A DNA stretch of 64,000 bases from Isoetes taiwanensis (Eukaryota > Streptophyta > Lycopodiopsida > Isoetales > Isoetaceae). The stretch lies in contig JAJEKV010000025.1 of NCBI GenBank assembly GCA_021234155.1, positions 910,474 through 974,473 of the forward strand, read 5' to 3'. Positions 1-13,395 of the stretch are shown piece after piece; position 1 is the stretch's first letter; the number at the start of each line of letters is the position of its first letter. The notes beneath the pieces are model-generated. The model saw nothing but the letters and a program-made list of their open reading frames with translations. It was not told the DNA's origin and did not search any database. Position numbers and translations under genes: made by a program.

Positions 1-423
1 GAGATTCTCTTGAGATTCCTCTAGATTCCCAAGTATTATCCCAAGGTTCCTCTACATTCCCCAAGTTTCTATGTAGATTCTCCTTAGATTTCCTTAGATT
101 CTATGAAGATTCCCCTAGATTCTCTTCTAACTCTAATAGATTTCCAAAGATTCTCTTGAGATTTCCTTAGATTATCTAAGATCTTATGAAGATTCCCCTA
201 AATTCTCATGAATTACCATAGATTTCGTGAAATTCTAAGATTCCAAGAAGAGTATGATCCGCCTCGAGTATGTCAATCAGTTTGTCTCCCTGTTGGCCTA
301 GTGTAGGGGATTGCAAAATGTCTACCAAGTCATCTGTGAGCATCCTGCATAAGCCTCTGCGTGCTCATAGTGCAGTCGCAGCTGAGGCATGCGAGGGAGT
401 GCTGCATAGGAGTTTGGGACAAC

Positions 424-861
424 CTACCAAGCTAGTTGCAAGTAGAGTGGTAGGTGGTCCGAGTCCACCTCCTCATCTCTACTATCCGTTCCCACTCGGA
501 AATGCTTGACAACATGCATATCCTGTTCTGCCACCAACACATAGTCCACTACACTAGATCTGACCCCCTGGTCCTCCTGCCAGCAAGTGTATTTGCGAGA
601 GGACGCCCACTCCGCCAGTCCATTGCAGATTACCAGATCAAAAATACTGCACAACAACACCAACTGCCTATCATATCGCGTAACCTGATTGTCATCTGGT
701 ACCTGTGGCCAAGCTCCTTCTGAGGGATGCAGTTGCAACACATCGTCAGTCGAGGGATAAAACCTCATGGGTTGTTTCGTGCCCTTCAATTTCCAACCTT
801 GGAGAAAAGCCATGCTATCACATCTTTCCTTTGAAGCGAAGCTAGCGAATACTAGGAGCAA
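424..861 (-). pseudogene. LINE-type apurinic endonuclease domain fragment (satellite unit 1)
   Basis: The open frame (~145 residues) resembles the C-terminal half of the endonuclease/exonuclease/phosphatase domain found in plant non-LTR retrotransposons. It has an 'LVLLC..FDLVICNGL' segment, then 'SSVVDYVLVA', and ends with the signature 'SDHLPLYLQL', where Asp-His belongs to the catalytic set of the family. The N-terminal half of the domain and the downstream reverse transcriptase are absent, so it is not a functional element. The fragment is part of the repeated unit and has been copied with it. Family assignment rests on motif recognition only. Confidence 0.65.
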
Positions 862-945
862 CTAGGAGAATATCGGAGCAACTAGGAGCATATCGGAGCA
901 ACTAGGAGCATATCGGAGAATATCGGAGCAACTAGGAGGTATCAC
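853..945. repeat. Short tandem minirepeat inside each satellite unit
   Basis: Imperfect iterations of GAGCAACTAGGAGCATATCG with a shortened GAGAATATCG variant. Equivalent blocks lie at about 3,544-3,635, 6,233-6,305, 8,908-8,980, 11,584-11,655 and 14,254-14,325. The number of iterations varies between units. Confidence 0.8.
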
Positions 946-2695
946 ATCGGCAAAAAGTAGGCTACTTCTTCGTATATTCTATTATTAATATCGCTGCTTG
1001 TTCACATTTTAAACGTGCGAATATTGGTGCTTGGACTTAAGTCTTGCTTCACATTTAAATGTGTAGGTGAACCATTACCATCCAACAAATTTTTAAGATC
1101 CTTAGTTGGGCATGATTGTCATTGCCAAATTTCAAAAATGATTCCTTTAGAGTTGTGTATGCATTTATAACCTCATAATCTCTCTTTCCTTTTTTTTTAT
1201 GCATAGACGTGTGACATCGTGTTGCTTCCCAGCGTAAATGTGTACTTGTTATCATCCACAAATTGTTTAAAGATGCCTTGCTTCCGAGCATAAACTTGTA
1301 CTTGTTACCATCATACAAATTGTTTATAGATGCCTCAGCTGTATCCATGTGGGTTCGACGAGTTTAGAGTTGTATACATATTTATGTCATCCTCGATCCT
1401 TGTGCATCCATGTGGACACTATTGGAATTTGCCGTTGTAAGTGCAAATTCAACAGTAGCTGCTAAGCTCATAAGAAGAAAAAATAATCATACATCTAGTA
1501 GTTCAATAAACCATTGGTCCACTAGTGTAAACATCTTACAAAAGAAAGGGACTATTGAAATTGGTCAAGCGAGTGCAAAAGTTGCTAAGTTTTTTATAAT
1601 AAAACAAAAGGAAATAATATATCTATACAGGTTTTTGTCCTATGAGGGACTGTACAAAGCCGAATAGAAGCCAAATGCATAGCCATCCGATGAAGCTTCT
1701 ATAAAGATTCTCTTGGAGTCTCCAAGGCTCTGAAAAGATTCTTTGAGATTCCATCAATGTTCCATTATATTCCCCAAGACCCCTTGATGATTCCTACCCT
1801 TAGATTGCCCAATATTTTATGAAAATTCCCCTGCAAAATACACTTACTGTAAGAGATTCCAAAAACATTCCCTAGATTCTTAAGGTTATACAATTAGATT
1901 TCCAAACATTCCTGTAGATTATCCAAGATTCCATGTAGATTCCCCTAAATTTCCTTAGATTCTAGGAAATTCCCTAAATTCTCTAAGATTCCATCAAGAT
2001 TCTCAAAGATTTTTTGAAGATTCCCTTGATTCCAAAAAATTCTCTTAATTCCATAGATTCCCTATTGAGATTCCCCTACATTCTCAAATATTATCTTAAG
2101 ATTCCTCTAGGTGCCCCAAGTTTCTATATAGATTCTCCTACATTCCCTTAGATTCTACGAAGATTCCCCTAGATTCTACAAGATTCCATCAGGATTCACT
2201 AGATTCTCAAGAGGGACTGTAAAAATTTGACTAGAAGCCAAATTTAGGTCGAATGAAGATTCTATAAAGATTTTTCTAGATTCTTCAAGACTAAGAAAAA
2301 AGATAGCCCTAGATGCTTTGGGTTCCATCAATATTCCCTTAACTTCTCTAAGATTCCATAAACATTCCCTTAGATTGTCTAATATTTTATGAAGATTCCC
2401 CAAGAAAAACACACCCAAGTCTTGAGAAAAGATTCACCTAGATTCCCTAAGATTTCACAAAGGTTCCCTAGATTCTTAAGGTTCTACAAATCTTCCTCTA
2501 GATTTCCAAGGATTATCCCAAGATTTCTTTAGATTCCTCAAGGTTCTATGTAGATTCTCCTAGGTTCTAATAAAGATTCCACAAAATTCTCCACAATTCC
2601 ATAAGGGATTCCTCTAAATTCTCAAACATTTTGTGAAGGTTCCCTTGGATTCCCATAGATTATCAAAGATCCTCTTCAGATTCCCTAGATTCCCC

Positions 2696-5381
2696 GAGAT
2701 TCTCTTGAGATTCCTCTAGATTCCCAAGTATTATCCCAAGGTTCCTCTACATTCCCCAAGTTTCTATGTAGATTCTCCTTAGATTTCCTTAGATTCTATG
2801 AAGATTCCCCTAGATTCTCTTCTAACTCTAATAGATTTCCAAAGATTCTCTTGAGATTTCCTTAGATTATCTAAGATCTTATGAAGATTCCCCTAAATTC
2901 TCATGAATTACCATAGATTTCGTGGAAATTCTAAGATTCCAAGAAGAGTATGATCCGCGAGTATGTCAATCGGTTTGTCTCCCTGGCCTAGTGTAGGGGA
3001 TTGCAAAATGTCTACCAAGTCATCTCAGGAGCATCCCCGCATAAGCCTCTGCGTGCTCATAGTGCGCCGCAAATGAGGCATGCTTGAGTCTTTGCATAGG
3101 AGTTTGGGACAACCTACCAAGCTAGTTGCAAGTAGAGTGGTAGGTGGTCCGAGTCCACCTCCTCATCTCTACTATCCGTTCCCACTCGGAAATGCTTGAC
3201 AACATGCATATCCTGTTCTGCCACCAACACATAGTCCACTACACTAGATCGACCCCCTCGGGTCCTCCCCGCCAAACAAGTGTATTTATGAGAGGACGCC
3301 CACTCGGCCGGTCCATTGCGATTACCGGATCAAAATAACGCACAACAACACCAATCGCTTATCATATCGCGAAACCCGATTGTCATCCGGCACTGCGGGC
3401 CAAGCTCCTTCTGAGGGATGCAGTTGCAACACATCGTCAGTCGAGGGATAAAACCTCATGGGTTGTTTCGTGCCCTTCAATTTCCAACCTTGGAGAAAAG
3501 CCATGCTATCACATCTTTCCTTTGAAGCGAAGCTAGCGAATACTAGGAGCAACTAGGAGAATATCGGAGCAACTAGGAGCATGTCGGAGCAACTAGGAGC
3601 ATATCGGAGAATATCGGAGCAACTAGGAGGTATCACATCGGCAAAAAGTAGGCTACTTCTTCGTATATTCTATTATTAATATCGCTGCTTGTTCACATTT
3701 TAAACGTGCGAATATTGGTGCTTGGACTTAAGTCTTGCTTCACATTTAAATGTGTAGGTGAACCATTACCATCCAACAAATTTTTAAGATCCTTAGTTGG
3801 GCATGATTGTCATTGCCAAATTTCAAAAATGATTCCTTTAGAGTTGTGTATGCATTTATAACCTCATAATCTCTCTTTCCTTTTTTTTTTATGCATAGAC
3901 GTGTGACATCGTCTTGCTTCCCAGCGTAAATGTGTACTTATTATCATCCACAAATTGTTTAAAGATGGCTTGCTTCCGAGCATAAACTTGTACTTGTTAC
4001 CATCATACAAATTGTTTAAAGATGCCTCAGCTGTATCCATGTGGGTTCGACGAGTTTAGAGTGGTATACATATTTATGTCATCCTCGATCCTTGTGCATC
4101 CATGTGCACACTATTGGAATTTGCTGCTGTAAGTGCAAATTCAACAGTAGTTGCTAAGCTCATAAGAAGAAAAGATAATCATACATCTAGTAGTTCAATA
4201 CCCTATTGGTCCACTAGTGTAAACATCTTACAAAAGAAAGGGACTATTGAAATTGGTCAAGCGAGTGCAAAAGTTGCTAAGTTTTTTATAATAAAACAAA
4301 AGGAAATAATATATCTATACAGGTTTTTGTCCTATGAGGGACTGTACAAAGCCGAATAGAAGCCAAATGCATAGCCATCCGATGAAGCTTCTATAAAGAT
4401 TCTCTTGGAGTCTCCAAGGCTCTGAAAAGATTCTTTGAGATTCCATCAATGTTCCATTACATTCCCCAAGACCCCTTGATGATTCCTACCCTTAGATTGC
4501 CCAATATTTTATGAAAATTCCCCTGTAAAATACACTTACTGTAAGAGATTCCAAAAACATTCCCTAGATTCTTAAGGTTATACAATTAGATTTCCAAACA
4601 TTCCTGTAGATTATCCAAGATTCCATGTAGATTCCCCTAAATTTTCTTAGATTCTAGGAAATTTCCTAAATTCTCTAAGATTCCATCAAGATTCTCAAAG
4701 ATTTTTTGAAGATTCCCTTGATTCCCAAAAATTCTCTACGAATTCCATAGATTCCCTATTGAGATTCCCCTACATTCTCAAATATTATCTTAAGATTCCT
4801 CTAGGTGCCCCAAGTTTCTATATAGATTCTCCTACATTCCCTTAGATTCTACGAAGATTCCCCTAGATTCTACAAGATTCCATCAGGATTCACTAGATTC
4901 TCAAGAGGGATTTGTAAAAATTTGACTAGAAGCCAAATTTAGGGTCTAATGAAGATTCTATAAAGATTTTTCTAGATTCTTCAAGACTCTGAAAAGATAG
5001 CCCTAGATGCTTTGGGTTCCATCAATATTCCCTTAACTTCTCTAAGATTCCATAAACATTCCCTTAGATTGTCTAATATTTTATGAAGATTCCCCATAAA
5101 AACACACCCGGTCTTGAAAGATTCACCTAGATTCCCTAAGATTTCACAAAGGTTCCCTAGATTCTTAAGGTTCTACAAATCTTCCTCTAGATTTCCAAGG
5201 ATTATCCCAAGATTTCTTTAGATTCCTCAAGGTTCTATGTAGATTCTCCTAGGTTCTAATAAAGATTACACAAAATTCTCCACAATTCCATAAGGGATAA
5301 ATCTAAATTCTCAAACATTTTGTGAAGGTTCCTTGGATTCCCATAGATTATCAAAGATCCTCTTGATTCCCCTAGATTCCT
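2696..5381. repeat. Satellite unit 2
   Basis: Matches unit 1 closely apart from concentrated differences at about 2,950-3,090 and 3,245-3,395 (GC-rich patches) and scattered single-base changes. Confidence 0.9.
3120..3552 (-). pseudogene. LINE endonuclease fragment, unit 2 copy (broken)
   Basis: Counterpart of the unit 1 fragment. The N-terminal part is open (3,322-3,552), but small indels in the GC-rich middle shift the frame before the DYVL and SDH motifs. Confidence 0.55.
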
Positions 5382-8057
5382 GAGATTCTCTTGAGATTCC
5401 TCTAGATTCCCAAGTATTATCCCAAGGTTCCTCTACATTCCCCAAGTTTCTATGTAGATTCTCCTTAGATTTCCTTAGATTCTATGAAGATTCCCCTAGA
5501 TTCTCTTCTAACTCTAATAGATTTCCTAAGATTCTCTTGAGATTTCCTTAGATTATCTAAGATCTTATGAAGATTCCCCTAAATTCTCATGAATTACCAT
5601 AGATTTCGTGAAATTCTAAGATTCCAAGAAGAGTATGATCCGCCTCGAGTATGTCAATCGGTTTGTCTCCCCCTGTTTGGCCTAGTGTAGGGGATTGCAA
5701 AATGTCTACCAAGTCATCTCAGAGCATCCCGCATAAGCCTCTGCGTGCTCATAGTGCAGTCGCAGCTGAGGCATGCGAGGGAGTGCTGCATAGGAGTTTG
5801 GGACAACCTACCAAGCTAGTTGCAAGTAGAGTGGTAGGTGGTCCGAGTCCACCTCCTCATCTCTACTATCCGTTCCCACTCGGAAATGCTTGACAACATG
5901 CATATCCTGTTCTGCCACCAACACATAGTCCACTACACTAGATCTGACCCCCTGGTCCTCCTGCCAGCAAGTGTATTTGCGAGAGGACGCCCACTCCGCC
6001 AGTCCATTGCAGATTGCCAGATCAAAAATACCGCACAACAACACCAACTGCCTATCATATCGCGTAACCTCGATTGTCATCCGTACTGTGGCCAAGCTCC
6101 TTCCGAGGGATGCGGTTGCAACACATTGTCATCGAGGGATAAAACCTCATGGGTTGTTTTTGCCCTTCAATTTCCAACCTTGGAGAAAAGCCATGCTATC
6201 ACGACTTTCCTTTGAAGCTTAAGCTAGCGAATACTAGGAGCAACTAGGAGAATATCAGAGCAACTAGGAGCATATCGGAGAATATCGAGACAACTAGGAG
6301 GTATCACATCGGCAAAAAGTAGGCTACTTCTTCGTATATTCTATTATTAATATCGCTGCTTGTTCACATTTTAAACGTGCGAATATTGGTGCTTGGACTT
6401 AAGTCTTGCTTCACAATTTAAATGTGTAGGTGAACCATTACCATCCAACAATTTTTTAAGATGCCTTAGTTGGGCATGATTGTCGTTGCCAAATTTCAAA
6501 AATGATTCCTTTAGAGTTGTGTATGCATTTATAACCTCATAATCTCTCTTTCCTTTTTTTTTTATGCATAGACGTGTGACATCGTCTTGCTTCCCAGCGT
6601 AAATGTGTACTTATTATCATCCACAAATTGTTTAAAGATGGCTTGCTTCTGAGCATAAACTTGTACTTGTTACCATCATACAAATTGTTTAAAGATGCCT
6701 CAGCTGTATCCATGTGGGTTCGACGAGTTTAGAGTGGTATACATATTTATGGCATCCTCGATCCTTGTGCATCCATGTGCACACTATTGGAATTTGCTGC
6801 TGTAAGTGCAAATTCAACAGTAGTTGCTAAGCTCATAAGAAGAAAAGATAATCATACATCTAGTAGTTCAATACCCTATTGGTCCACTAGTGTAAACATC
6901 TTACAAAAGAAAGGGACTATTGAAATTGGTCAAGCGAGTGCAAAAGTTGCTAAGTTTTTTATAATAAAACAAAAGGAAATAATATATCTATACAGGTTTT
7001 TGTCCTATGAGGGATTGTACAAAGCCGAATAGAAGCCAAATGCATAGCCATCCGATGAAGCTTCTATAAAGATTCTCTTGGAGTCTCCAAGGCTCTGAAA
7101 AGATTCTTTGAGATTCCATCAATGTTCCATTATATTCCCCAAGACCCCTTGATGATTCCTACCCTTAGATTGCCCAATATTTTATGAAAATTCCCCTGCA
7201 AAATACACTTACTGTAAGAGATTCCAAAAACATTCCCTAGATTCTTAAGGTTATACAATTAGATTTCCAAACATTCCCTCAGATTATCCAAGATTCCATG
7301 TAGATTCCCCTAAATTTTCTTAGATTCTAGGAAATTCCCTAAATTCTCTAAGATTCCATCAAGATTCTCAAAGATTTTTTTTTGAAGATTCCCTTGATTC
7401 CCAAAAATTCTCTACTTAATTCCATAGATTCCCTATTGAGATTCCCCTACATTCTCAAATATTATCTTAAGATTCCTCTAGGTGCCCCAAGTTTCTATAT
7501 AGATTCTCCTACATTCCCTTAGATTCTACGAAGATTCCCCTAGATTCTACAAGATTCCATCAGATTCACTAGATTCTCAAGAGGGATCAGTAAAAAAATT
7601 TGACTAGAAGCCAAATTTAGGTCGAATGAAGATTCTATAAAGATTTTTCTAGATTCTTCAAGACTCTGAAAAGATAGCCCTAGATGCTTTGGGTTCCATC
7701 AATATTCCCTTAACTTCTCTAAGATTCCATAAACATTCCCTTAGATTGTCTAATATTTTATGAAGATTCCCCCAATAAAAACACACGGTCATGAAAGATT
7801 CACCTAGATTCCCTAAGATTTCACAAAGGTTCCCTAGATTCTTAAGGTTCTACAAATCTTCCTCTAGATTTCCAAGGATTATCCCAAGATTTCTTTAGAT
7901 TCCTCAAGGTTCTATGTAGATTCTCCTAGGTTCTAATAAAGATTCCACAAAATTCCACAATTCCATAAGGGATTCCTCTAAATTCTCAAACATTTTTGAA
8001 GGTTCCTTTGATTCCCATAGATTATCAAAGATTCTCTTGATTCCCCTAGATGCCCCT
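5382..8057. repeat. Satellite unit 3
   Basis: The 20-bp minirepeat block (about 6,233-6,300) is shorter than in unit 1. An expanded T run lies near 7,376. Otherwise it is very close to units 2 and 4. Confidence 0.9.
5808..6215 (-). pseudogene. LINE endonuclease fragment, unit 3 copy (broken)
   Basis: The C-terminal part, including 'SSVVDYVLVA' and 'SDHLPLYLQL', is open from 6,095 to 5,808. Indels near 6,080-6,160 disrupt the N-terminal part. Confidence 0.55.
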
Positions 8058-10731
8058 GAGATTCTCTTGAGATTCCTCTAGATTCCCAAGTATTATCCCA
8101 AGGTTCCTCTACATTTCCCAAGTTTCTATGTAGATTCTCCTTAGATTTCCTTAGATTCTATGAAGATTCCCCTAGATTCTCTTCTAACTCTAATAGATTT
8201 CCTAAGATTCTCTTGAGATTTCCTTAGATTATCTAAGATCTTATAGAGATTCCCCTAAATTCTCATGAATTACCATAGATTTCGTGAAATTCTAAGATTC
8301 CAAGAAGAGTATGATCCGCCTCGAGTATGTCAATCAGTTTGTCTCCCTGTTGGCCTAGTGTAGGGGATTGCAAAATGTCTACCAAGTCATCTGTGAGCAT
8401 CCTTCATAAGCCTCTACGTGCTCATAGTGCGGTCATGGTGAGGCATCGAGGGAGTCTTTGCATAGGAGTTTGGGACAACCTACCAAGCTAGTTGCAAGTA
8501 GAGTGGTAGGTGGTCCCGAGTCCACCTCCTCATCTCTACTATCCGTTCCCACTTTAAAATGCTTGACAACATGCATATCCCCGCTCTTCGCCACCAACAC
8601 ATAGTCCACTACACTAGATCTGACCCCCTGGTCCTCCTGCCAGCAAGTGTATTTGCGAGAGGACGCCCACTCCGCCAGTCCATTGCAGATTGCCAGATCA
8701 AAAATACTGCACAACAACACCAACTGCCTATCATATCGCGTAACCTGATTGTCATCTGGTACCTGTGGCCAAGCTCCTTCTGAGGGATGCAATTGCAACA
8801 CATCGTCAGTCGAGGGATAAAACCTCATGGGTTGTTTCGTGCCCTTCAATTTCCAACCTTGGAGAAAAGCCATGCTATCACAGCTTTCCTTTGAAGCGAA
8901 GCTAGCGAATACTAGGAGCAACTAGGAGAATATCGGAGCAACTAGGAGCATATCGGAGAATATTGGAGCAACTAGGAGGTATCACATCGGCAAAAAGTAG
9001 GCTACTTCTTCGTATATTCTATTATTAATATCGCTGCTTGTTCACATTTTAAACGTGCGAATATTGGTGCTTGGACTTAAGTCTTGCTTCACATTTAAAT
9101 GTGTAGGTGAACCATTACCATCCAACAAATTTTTAAGATGCCTTAGTTGGGCATGATTGTCGTTGCCAAATTTCAAAAATGATTCCTTTAGAGTTGTGTA
9201 TGCATTTATAACCTCATAATCTCTCTTTCCTTTTTTTTTTATGCATAGACGTGTGACATCGTCTTGCTTCCCAGCGTAAATGTGTACTTATTATCATCCA
9301 CAAATTGTTTAAAGATGGCTTGCTTCTGAGCATAAACTTGTACTTGTTACCATCATACAAATTGTTTAAAGATGCCTCAGCTGTATCCATGTGGGTTCGA
9401 CGAGTTTAGAGTGGTATACATATTTATGGCATCCTCGATCCTTGTGCATCCATGTGCACACTATTGGAATTTGCTGCTGTAAGTGCAAATTCAACAGTAG
9501 TTGCTAAGCTCATAAGAAGAAAAGATAATCATACATCTAGTAGTTCAATACCCTATTGGTCCACTAGTGTAAACATCTTACAAAAGAAAGGGACTATTGA
9601 AATTGGTCAAGCGAGTGCAAAAGTTGCTAAGTTTTTTATAATAAAACAAAAGGAAATAATATATCTATACAGGTTTTTGTCCTATGAGGGATTGTACAAA
9701 GCCGAATAGAAGCCAAATGCATAGCCATCCGATGAAGCTTCTATAAAGATTCTCTTGGAGTCTCCAAGGCTCTGAAAAGATTCTTTGAGATTCCATCAAT
9801 GTTCCATTATATTCCCCAAGACCCCTTGATGATTCCTACCCTTAGATTGCCCAATATTTTATGAAAATTCCCCTGCAAAATACACTTACTGTAAGAGATT
9901 CCAAAAACATTCCCTAGATTCTTAAGGTTATACAATTAGATTTCCAAACATTCCTGTAGATTATCCAAGATTCCATGTAGATTCCCCTAAATTTTCTTAG
10001 ATTCTAGGAAATTCCCTAAATTCTCTAAGATTCCATCAAGATTCTCAAAGATTTTTTGAAGATTCCCTTGATTCCCAAAAATTCTCTACGAATTCCATAG
10101 ATTCCCTATTGAGATTCCCCTACATTCTCAAATATTATCTTAAGATTCCTCTAGGTGCCCCAAGTTTCTATATAGATTCTCCTACATTCCCTTAGATTCT
10201 ACGAAGATTCCCCTAGATTCTACAAGATTCCATCAGGATTCACTAGATTCTCAAGAGGGACTGTAAAAATTTGACTAGAAGCCAAATTTAGGTCGAATGA
10301 AGATTCTATAAAGATTTTTCTAGATTCTTCAAGACTCTGAAAAGATAGCCCTAGATGCTTTGGGTTCCATCAATATTCCCTTAACTTCTCTAAGATTCCA
10401 TAAACATTCCCTTAGATTGTCTAATATTTTATGAAGATTCCCCCCGCAAAACACACCCAGTGCGAAAGATTCACCTAGATTCCCTAAGATTTCACAAAGG
10501 TTCCCTAGATTCTTAAGGTTCTACAAATCTTCCTCTAGATTTCCAAGGATTATCCCAAGATTTCTTTAGATTCCTCAAGGTTCTATGTAGATTCTCCTAG
10601 GTTCTAATAAAGATTCCACAAAATTCCACAATTCCATAAGGGATTCCTCTAAATTCTCAAACATTTTTTGAAGGTTCCCTTGGATTCCCATAGATTATCA
10701 AAGATTCTCTTCAGATTCCCCTAGATGCCCT
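8058..10731. repeat. Satellite unit 4
   Basis: Very close to unit 3 in its second half. The endonuclease remnant (8,433-8,921) is open through its length but reads into a shifted C-terminus. Confidence 0.9.
8433..8921 (-). pseudogene. LINE endonuclease fragment, unit 4 copy
   Basis: Open for 162 codons, but an indel after the 'EEVDS' segment replaces the SDH motif with an unrelated tail. The key Asp-His pair is therefore lost. Confidence 0.55.
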
Positions 10732-13395
10732 GAGATTCTCTTGAGATTCCTCTAGATTCCCAAGTATTATCCCAAGGTTCCTCTACATTTCCCAAGTTTC
10801 TATGTAGATTCTCCTTAGATTTCCTTAGATTCTATGAAGATTCCCCTAGATTCTCTTCTAACTCTAATAGATTTCCTAAGATTCTCTTGAGATTTCCTTA
10901 GATTATCTAAGATCTTATAGAGATTCCCCTAAATTCTCATGAATTACCATAGATTTCGTGAAATTCTAAGATTCCAAGAAGAGTATGATCCTACCGAAAG
11001 TATGTCAATCAGTTTGTCTCCCTGTTGGCCTAGTGTAGGGGATTGCAAAATGTCTACCAAGTCATCTGTGAGCATCCTTCATAAGCCTCTACGTGCTCAT
11101 AGTGCAGTCGCAGCTGAGGCATGCGAGGGAGTGCTGCATAGGAGTTTGGGACAACCTACCAAGCTAGTTGCAAGTAGAGTGGTAGGTGGTCCGAGTCCAC
11201 CTCCTCATCTCTACTATCCGTTCCCACTCAGAAATGCTTGACAACATGCATATCCCGTTACGCCACCAACACATAGTCCACTACACTAGATCGACCCCAC
11301 GGTCCTCCCCGCGCCAAACAAGTGTATTTGCGAGAGGGCGCCCTCTCATGATCCATTGCAGATTGCCAGATCAAAAATACTGCACAACAACACCAACTGC
11401 CTATCATATCGCGTAACCTGATTGTCATCTGGTACCTGTGGCCAAGCTCCTTCTGAGGGATGCAATTGCAACACATCGTCAGTCGAGGGATAAAACCTCA
11501 TGGGTTGTTTCGTGCCCTTCAATTTCCAACCTTGGAGAAAAGCCATGCTATCACAGCTTTCCTTTGAAGCGAAGCTAGCGAATACTAGGAGCAACTAGGA
11601 GAATATCGGAGCAACTAGGAGCATATCGGAGAATATTGGAGCAACTAGGAGGTATCACATCGGCAAAAAGTAGGCTACTTCTTCGTATATTCTATTATTA
11701 ATATCGCTGCTTGTTCACATTTTAAACGTGCGAATATTGGTGCTTGGACTTAAGTCTTGCTTCACATTTAAATGTGTAGGTGAACCATTACCATCCAACA
11801 AATTTTTAAGATGCCTTAGTTGGGCATGATTGTCGTTGCCAAATTTCAAAAATGATTCCTTTAGAGTTGTGTATGCATTTATAACCTCATAATCTCTCTT
11901 TCCTTTTTTTTTAATGCATAGACGTGTGACATCGTCTTGCTTCCCAGCGTAAATGTGTACTTATTATCATCCACAAATTGTTTAAAGATGGCTTGCTTCC
12001 GAGCATAAACTTGTACTTGTTACCATCATACAAATTGTTTAAAGATGCCTCAGCTGTATCCATGTGGGTTCGACGAGTTTAGAGTGGAATACATATTTAT
12101 GTCATCCTCGATCCTTGTGCATCCATGTGCACACTATTGGAATTTGCTGCTGTAAGTGCAAATTCAACAGTAGTTGCTAAGCTCATAAGAAGAAAAGATA
12201 ATCATACATCTAGTAGTCCACTAGTGTAAACATCTTACAAAAGAAAGGGACTATTGAAATTGGTCAAGCGAGTGCAAAAGTTGCTAAGTTTTTTATAATA
12301 AAACAAAAGGAAATAATATATCTATACAGGTTTTTGTTCTATGAGGGATTGTACAAAGCCGAATAGAAGCCAAATGCATAGCTATCCGATGAAGCTTCTA
12401 TAAAGATTCTATTGGAGTCTCCAAGGCTATGAAAAGATTCTTTGAGATTCTATTAATGTTCCATTATATTCCCCAAGACACCTTGATGATTCCTAAACAT
12501 TCCCTTAGATTGCCCAATATTTTATGAAAATTCCCCTGCAAAATACACTTACTATAAGAGATTCCAAAAAGATTCCATAGATTCTTAAGGTTATACAATT
12601 ATATTTCCAAACATTCCTGTAGATTATCCAAGATTCCATGTAGATTCCCCTAAATTTTCTTAGATTCTAGGAAATTCCCTAAATTCTCCAAGATTCCATC
12701 AAGATTCTCAAAGATTTTTTGAAGATTCCCTTGATTCCCAAAAATTCTCTACGAATTCCATAGATTCCCTATTGAGGTTCCCCTACATTCTCAAATATTA
12801 TCTTAAGATTCCTCTAGGTGCCCCAATTTTCTATATAGATTCTCCTACATTCCCTTAGATTTTATGAAGATTCCCCTAGATTCTACAAGATTCCATCAGG
12901 ATTCACTAGATTCTCAAGAGGGACTGTAAAAATTTGACTAGAAGCCAAATTTAGGTCAAATGAAGATTCTATAAAGATTTTTCTAGATTCTTCAAGACTC
13001 TAAAAAGATAGCCCTAGATGCTTTGAGGTTCTATCAATATTCCCTTAAATTCTCTAAGATTCCATAAACATTCCCTTAGATTGCCTAATATTTTATGAAG
13101 ATTCCCCCCGCAAAACACACCCAGTGCGAAAGATTCACCTAGATTCCCTAAGATTTCACAAAGGTTCCCTAGATTCTTAAGGTTCTACAAATCTTCCTCT
13201 AGATTTCCAAGGATTATCCCAAGATTTCTTTAGATTCCTCAAGGTTCTATGTAGATTCTCCTAGGTTCTAATAAAGATTCCACAAAATTCCACAATTCCA
13301 TAAGGGATTCCTCTAAATTCTCAAACATTTTTTGAAGGTTCCCTTGGATTCCCATAGATTATCAAAGATTCTCTTCAGATTCCCCTAGATGCCCT
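10732..13395. repeat. Satellite unit 5 (subfamily with unit 6)
   Basis: Carries a 16-bp deletion near 12,215 relative to units 2-4, plus linked variants (for example AAACATTCCCTTA near 12,496). All are shared with unit 6, which marks a subfamily. Confidence 0.9.
11160..11594 (-). pseudogene. LINE endonuclease fragment, unit 5 copy (broken)
   Basis: Same fragment. It is frameshifted near 11,345, inside the GC-rich patch. Confidence 0.5.

Larger units (their letters stand above)
1..2695. repeat. Satellite unit 1
   Basis: First complete unit in the window. The LINE endonuclease remnant is most intact here (minus strand, 424-861). The GATTCC block runs from about 1,690 to the next unit. Confidence 0.9.

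Noticed and set aside
270-723. Plus-strand open frames opposite the endonuclease fragment in each satellite unit
   Set aside because: They are antisense shadows of the LINE endonuclease frame on the minus strand.
1410-1667. 85-codon plus-strand open frame conserved in satellite units 1-4 (also 4102, 6775, 9452)
   Set aside because: Its conservation is explained by the near-identity of the repeat units. Units 5 and 6 lose it through a 16-bp deletion, and the peptide has no recognisable domain.
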